Assembly: GCF_014805625.2 (NCBI RefSeq)
Contig: NW_023998422.1
Span: 707,762-771,761 of the forward strand
Direction: 5' to 3'
Origin: Glossina fuscipes
Taxonomy: Eukaryota > Arthropoda > Insecta > Diptera > Glossinidae
DNA: 64,000 bases
In this document: in pieces, positions 59,690 through 64,000 of the stretch
Layout: each line of letters opens with the position of its first letter
How positions within the stretch are numbered: the first letter of the stretch is position 1
Notes under the pieces: generated by a model
Seen by the model: the letters and a program-made list of their open reading frames with translations, nothing else
What the model was told of the DNA's origin: nothing
The model's database searches: none
Translations under genes and position numbers: made by a program

Positions 59690-60639
59690 GTAATTTCTTG
59701 CACAGTAAACCTTTGAACGATATAATAATAAATCGATTCAGAATTTGTAACTAATTAAATAAGAACATAGGCACTCCTTATAAGGTTTATTAAGCTTCAC
59801 GTTGACGGCATGCCGCATAAATACAAGTTTTCCAATATATGTAGTTGCGTAAAAAATGGCGAATTTATAGCAAGAAAGAAACAAAAACGTCTCTCAAAGT
59901 GTCGACTGTACGCAACGTATATAACAGCAAAAAAACAAAAAAAAAACAAAAAAAAAAGGCAAAAAAACAAAAAAAAAAAAAGAGCAAAAAAACGAACGTT
60001 GCTATGAATGTTTTTCGCTTCAAAGCCGCGCATATTTCTCTTCTCTTTGAAAACATATAAACTAACTAAAATAGCAGAAATAGTTTTGTATAAGCTTTTC
60101 AATGTTCCTTATGTGATTGGTCGTTTATGCAGAATTGTATAATCTTCGTTCAATTTCGCGTACGAGAGCTTAGCAAATAAAAATTTTGCAAAAACACATT
60201 CGTTGGACATCGTTTTCTCAATTTCGTTAACGGGTTTCATATACAAGCAATGATTCGTTACTTAATTCATTCGTTGTTTGCAAAGTCAATCGATTTAGCG
60301 ATGCTTTCATGTTGTTTTTGTTTGATAATACTCTCGTGCCCAAGAGTTAACTAAGCATTTGCTTTTTATTGCTTTTCTTTTTTTTGTTTTTTTTTTTTTT
60401 TTCTTTTGCCACAATATCAAAGAAATTCGCTCTGGCTCTGTGCTTTTTTGTGCCTTTTCGCTAGCATTTGCTAGTAGGAGTAGTAGTCTTTGTCAACTTA
60501 GGAAACTAATATTTCTCTTCGTTTTTTTTTTTTTTGTTTCTCAATTTCAAACTTTTCAAAGTTGTTTTTCCTTTCATAAACATAGTAACTTATCATAATG
60601 TTCTAGCCATTATTTTTCCAGCCCATGATGTTGCTAATA
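59690..60639. other. Unannotated homopolymer-rich stretch
   Basis: A-rich run at 59930-59990 and T runs at about 60389-60401 and 60523-60535. No gene seen. Confidence 0.45.
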
Positions 60640-61495
60640 ATTTTTATACCCTACACTGCTTGTGGCAGTGGGTGTATTAAGTTAATGCGAACGTATGTAA
60701 CATGTGAAAAGGCTTAAGACAGGCCCACCTTTTATTATCCCGATCGTTTACGTATTATGAGCTGAATTGATCTAAGCCTGTCTGTCCGTCCGTCCAAGCT
60801 AAAGGTTAATGAAATTTGGTACAGCGGTGAGTTGTGACCCAAAGACGAACCGTATTGGAAATGGTTGGGATCGGTTCACTTTCTCGATTCTCCATATAAC
60901 GCCTTATTCTCAAAAAAAATTGCAATTTTCAAAATTTCTCAACAAAAGTGGTTAACTAGTAGCATATCGGCATTCTAAATTGGTATGAAAGCTTTGGGCC
61001 GGCTGAGTCAATTTTTGAACCCGCTCTAATATAACGAAAACTGAACTTCATATGACAAGAAGTTAGGATTTTCACTGTTTTATGATGAAACTCATATCAT
61101 AAAAGTGATTAAGATAGAAAAAGTTAACTGTACCAACCATCCCAGCCACTTTTTTGGATACTACCGTAATAAGGATTTTCACGAAAATCTATTCTTTACA
61201 GGGCGGAAAAGTTTAATGAAAATTAATTCATAAAAGTAATTTGACGTAAAAAATGAAAAATGTAATAAAAAAGTGCCTCAATCATTGAGCTTCTTCGATA
61301 CAACCATTCCAACCGAATGCAAGACTTCATTTGTAAAGAGGTCTAATTTTTAATGTACAGGTCCATAATAGTATGTATATTTTTGTGTTCCGTGACAAAA
61401 ATAAGAATTTTCTTAGACATTATGATGTAGGGCATTTAATAGTCGATCTATCCCGGCTATAATGATTTCACTTATTACTTCTTATTGCCTTCAAA
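60640..61495 (+). mobile_element. Helentron-like repeat, family B, full-length reference copy
   Basis: It starts 'ataccctacactgcttgtgg', then 'cgtatgtaacatgtgaaaag', 'aagcctgtctgtccgtccgt', 'catataacgccttattctc', 'ggcattctaaattggtatga' and 'gaatgcaagacttcatttg'. It ends with the hairpin ATAGTCGATCTATCCCGGCTAT-type arms and 'gatttcacttatt'. About 855 bases, no coding capacity; useful as the family consensus. Confidence 0.75.
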
Positions 61496-64000
61496 AATGT
61501 TTAGCCATCTCTAACCAAATTGATAGAAATTAACAAACATGCAATAGTTTATGGCGGCTTTGCAGCTGCACTATACTCCGAAGACGACGTAACTTATTTC
61601 CTCTATGGTTAACGATTGTATGAGCATCGTTCTCTTGGAAAACCGCTTAATTGCGTATTAATTCCATAGCTAAATTGACAACGACAAGGAAGATTACGTG
61701 TCAGCACCAAATGCGCCAACAAGGTAAGCCACATATATGGTCCGTATCATGCTTGCGAATATATGAAGAATATGGCTTTTCTTCTGTAGGGTTTCGAAAT
61801 AACATACAGATTTTATAAAAATTGGTTTCAGAGAACGACTACTCTCCACTTGGATCCATTTTGGGTGTTAGTACACAAGATTTGCCAACTTTTGGCTAAA
61901 CCAACCATATGCGGAGATTATTCTTTTTTTTTTATATGACTAACCATTCAGGGAATGCCGTGCAAGCGTGACGATGGCCGGGAAAGATTATAGGCAGAAA
62001 GGGTATGCCAAGCACTCTAGCATACAATATTTGCTTTAAATTTTTTAATTCAGTAAGCAAATGCAGCCAAAGTATAGCCGGACAAATCAAAAGAATGTCT
62101 CTGTTTTTCTAGCTTTAAAAGCCAAGTGACCTGGTAATCGCTGTTCATGAAGAAAAAGGCGCTTCGCCTGGCGGGAAATTTTAAGCCGATTTAATCTTGT
62201 ATATATGTCGGTCCATGTTTGGTATATTTATGTGAACATTTTATAGGAAAAAGATAACAATCTCTCTCTCTACTTCAAATCGTATCCAAGCATTTGCTTA
62301 CTGTTTCCTCCGCAATTAATATCGTTCTTTAAGTAAATAAATAAAAAAGAAATTGTAAACTTAAACTATTTGAATATTGTTTGTAGTCATTATTTCAAGG
62401 TTAGAAAAGAAAAACCTAAATAGATAAATATGGTTAATCGGCCTTGATATTTTAAAAACGTTCTATCAACAAATTTTATTACGTTGTAATAAAAACAAAA
62501 AGTACTTAGGCATGCTACACTCAAATGAAAGTGAATCACAGAAGCGCACAATTTGAAGCAACAATATTGAAAAAAGCAAGACAATGCCTGAGTAATTGAT
62601 AAAGCGAATCAAAAACTATATAATTTTCATTTCGATTGAATGATTTTTGGTAGAATCCAAAAAAAGTGTTTCTCAAGAATTTTGGCTTAATTTTGCAAAC
62701 GGACAAGTCAATCATCCGAACGTAACGAAGAAATGGATAAACTTCATATACACTTTATATCGGGATGGGAGGCACAAATATCTTGAAAAAGTATATAAAA
62801 CGCGAAAAACAAAAAAAAACACACACACACACACACGTGAAATAACGAATAAATCTAATCAAAGAAGTTATTCCTAATTGAAAATCGTAAAAAAAATATC
62901 AAAACAAAGCAATCGCACCAACACATAAACGCGTACTTTATACATACACGTGAAAATGCTTGAGTAAAGGAGAGCAACGTTTTTTTAATTTGCAAATAAA
63001 ATGCTTTAGAATGCTTTAGAGAGGCCTTTTGTAAGTTTTACAAAGCGTTGTTGTTTTTTTTTTTTTTTTTTTGATAATTCCAAGCAAACCAAGCAAGGTC
63101 ATTGCCCCAACGTTATAAAAACAAAGGAACAATCGCTTACATGAACTATCCCGCCATTCTTCGTATCCATTCATCATCGTTGTAATGTGCTTCGCTAAAC
63201 GCGAATATAACGCTATGAACGAACTCTTTTCACGAACGAGCATTTGCTCAAGAAACGAAAAAAAGCTTACAACACGGTTGAGGCTTCTATGCTTCTCTTT
63301 ACATGCGCATATATGTAAATCGTTGTCCATTTGTTGTAATGCTATGAAATCCATTTCGGTGTTTTTTTTTTTTTTTGGTTTTTGTTTTTTATTTACGTTA
63401 CTTGTCCGACTTTGTTTTTGCGATCAATTTTTGGGGCAAAAATTTTTTTTTAAAATTGTTTTTGAACTTTCAGTTGTTTCGTAGTTGTTCTAAAGAACAT
63501 CCGAGTAAGCGCGGAGAAAATTAATCAAAATTCCTGACATTTTATGTTCATTTTGAGTACAAACACATACTAGTAGTAGTGAAAAAATATATTCAAAACA
63601 TTGTCCAAGTTACAAAAAGTAAATAAATGAATTTTTGAAAAAATTCAATAAAAATTCAATAAATTGAAATATTAAACAAAGCAATAATCATTGGAAACTA
63701 GAAGCGAAGAAGAAAGTGCTTCAAATATTTAAAAAAACTTTTACAGGTAAATAAAACAAAGAATTTTCATAAAATAAAAATTTTCCTTATATTAGAACGA
63801 CTTATGGGCATTGTCTATATATTTTTAGTAGACTAGATGTTTGCACTTAACTTTATATCGATCTCTGACCAGCTTAATCATCTTGAACAAGTTCGGCTGG
63901 CTCTTGTTTCTCCACCTCTTATCTTACACCACTTATCGTGCAGATTATATTATGTTTTATGCGGTTGTCTTCCTAGAAGATAAACTCACTTTTTATTATA
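61496..64000. other. Unannotated stretch to the window end
   Basis: An AC microsatellite at 62819-62836 and T runs at 63054-63072 and 63362-63376. An acceptor-donor fusion 'ttttacag|gtaaat' occurs at 63746/63747 but lacks a good pyrimidine tract. No gene recognised. Confidence 0.4.

Noticed and set aside
59797..60102. Poly-Phe/poly-Lys frames on both strands
   Set aside because: Caused by an interrupted poly-A tract; no coding signal.

Overview
The window is AT-rich animal DNA of the intron/intergenic type. I see no bacterial features: no operons, rRNA, tRNA genes or CRISPR arrays. The one complete gene is a clear orthologue of Drosophila windbeutel (wbl, the insect ERp29) at 3395-4156. With mini-me/DINE-1-like repeats carrying GTCY tetranucleotides, it points to a higher fly (Brachycera). 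A calyptrate such as tsetse is possible but not proven by anything here. There are two assembly gaps: 100 Ns at 26447-26546 and 10 Ns at 56256-56265.

Layout. 1-1290: a Helentron-like repeat, a mariner transposase relic and a second repeat. 3395-4156: windbeutel, followed by a tRNA-derived SINE and a minisatellite. 6000-8900: a Helentron-like repeat, a MITE with TA-type ends, a decayed copy of the mitochondrial ATPase gene AFG1/LACE1 on the minus strand, and a possible small spliced exon pair. 10-30 kb: mostly non-coding, with scattered repeats, a second SINE, a possible solo LTR, microsatellites and a textbook recursive splice site at 21805. 31-36 kb: a second mariner relic, Helentron-like copies, an in-frame 45-bp minisatellite and a degenerate LINE reverse transcriptase. 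38-49 kb: an unexplained 169-codon ORF and several large Helentron-like elements. 49-51 kb: a pogo-like MITE next to a jockey/CR1-like LINE remnant. 51-64 kb: poly-A/T-rich sequence with two more Helentron-like copies.

Apart from wbl, nothing is a securely identified functional gene. Several short plus-strand reading-frame islands have good splice signals (25497, 34220, 46546, 47449, 47796, 59634). Three of them have compatible phases. With the recursive splice site, they allow the idea that much of the window is the intron space of one long plus-strand gene. This is inference and the exons are low confidence.

The repeats are the richest part. Two related non-autonomous Helentron-like families (A, with a GGTCGTGA hairpin terminus; B, with an ATAGTCGG hairpin terminus) have about 20 copies between them. 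Some are nested or joined head to head. Only fragments of transposase and reverse transcriptase remain, so no autonomous element is intact.
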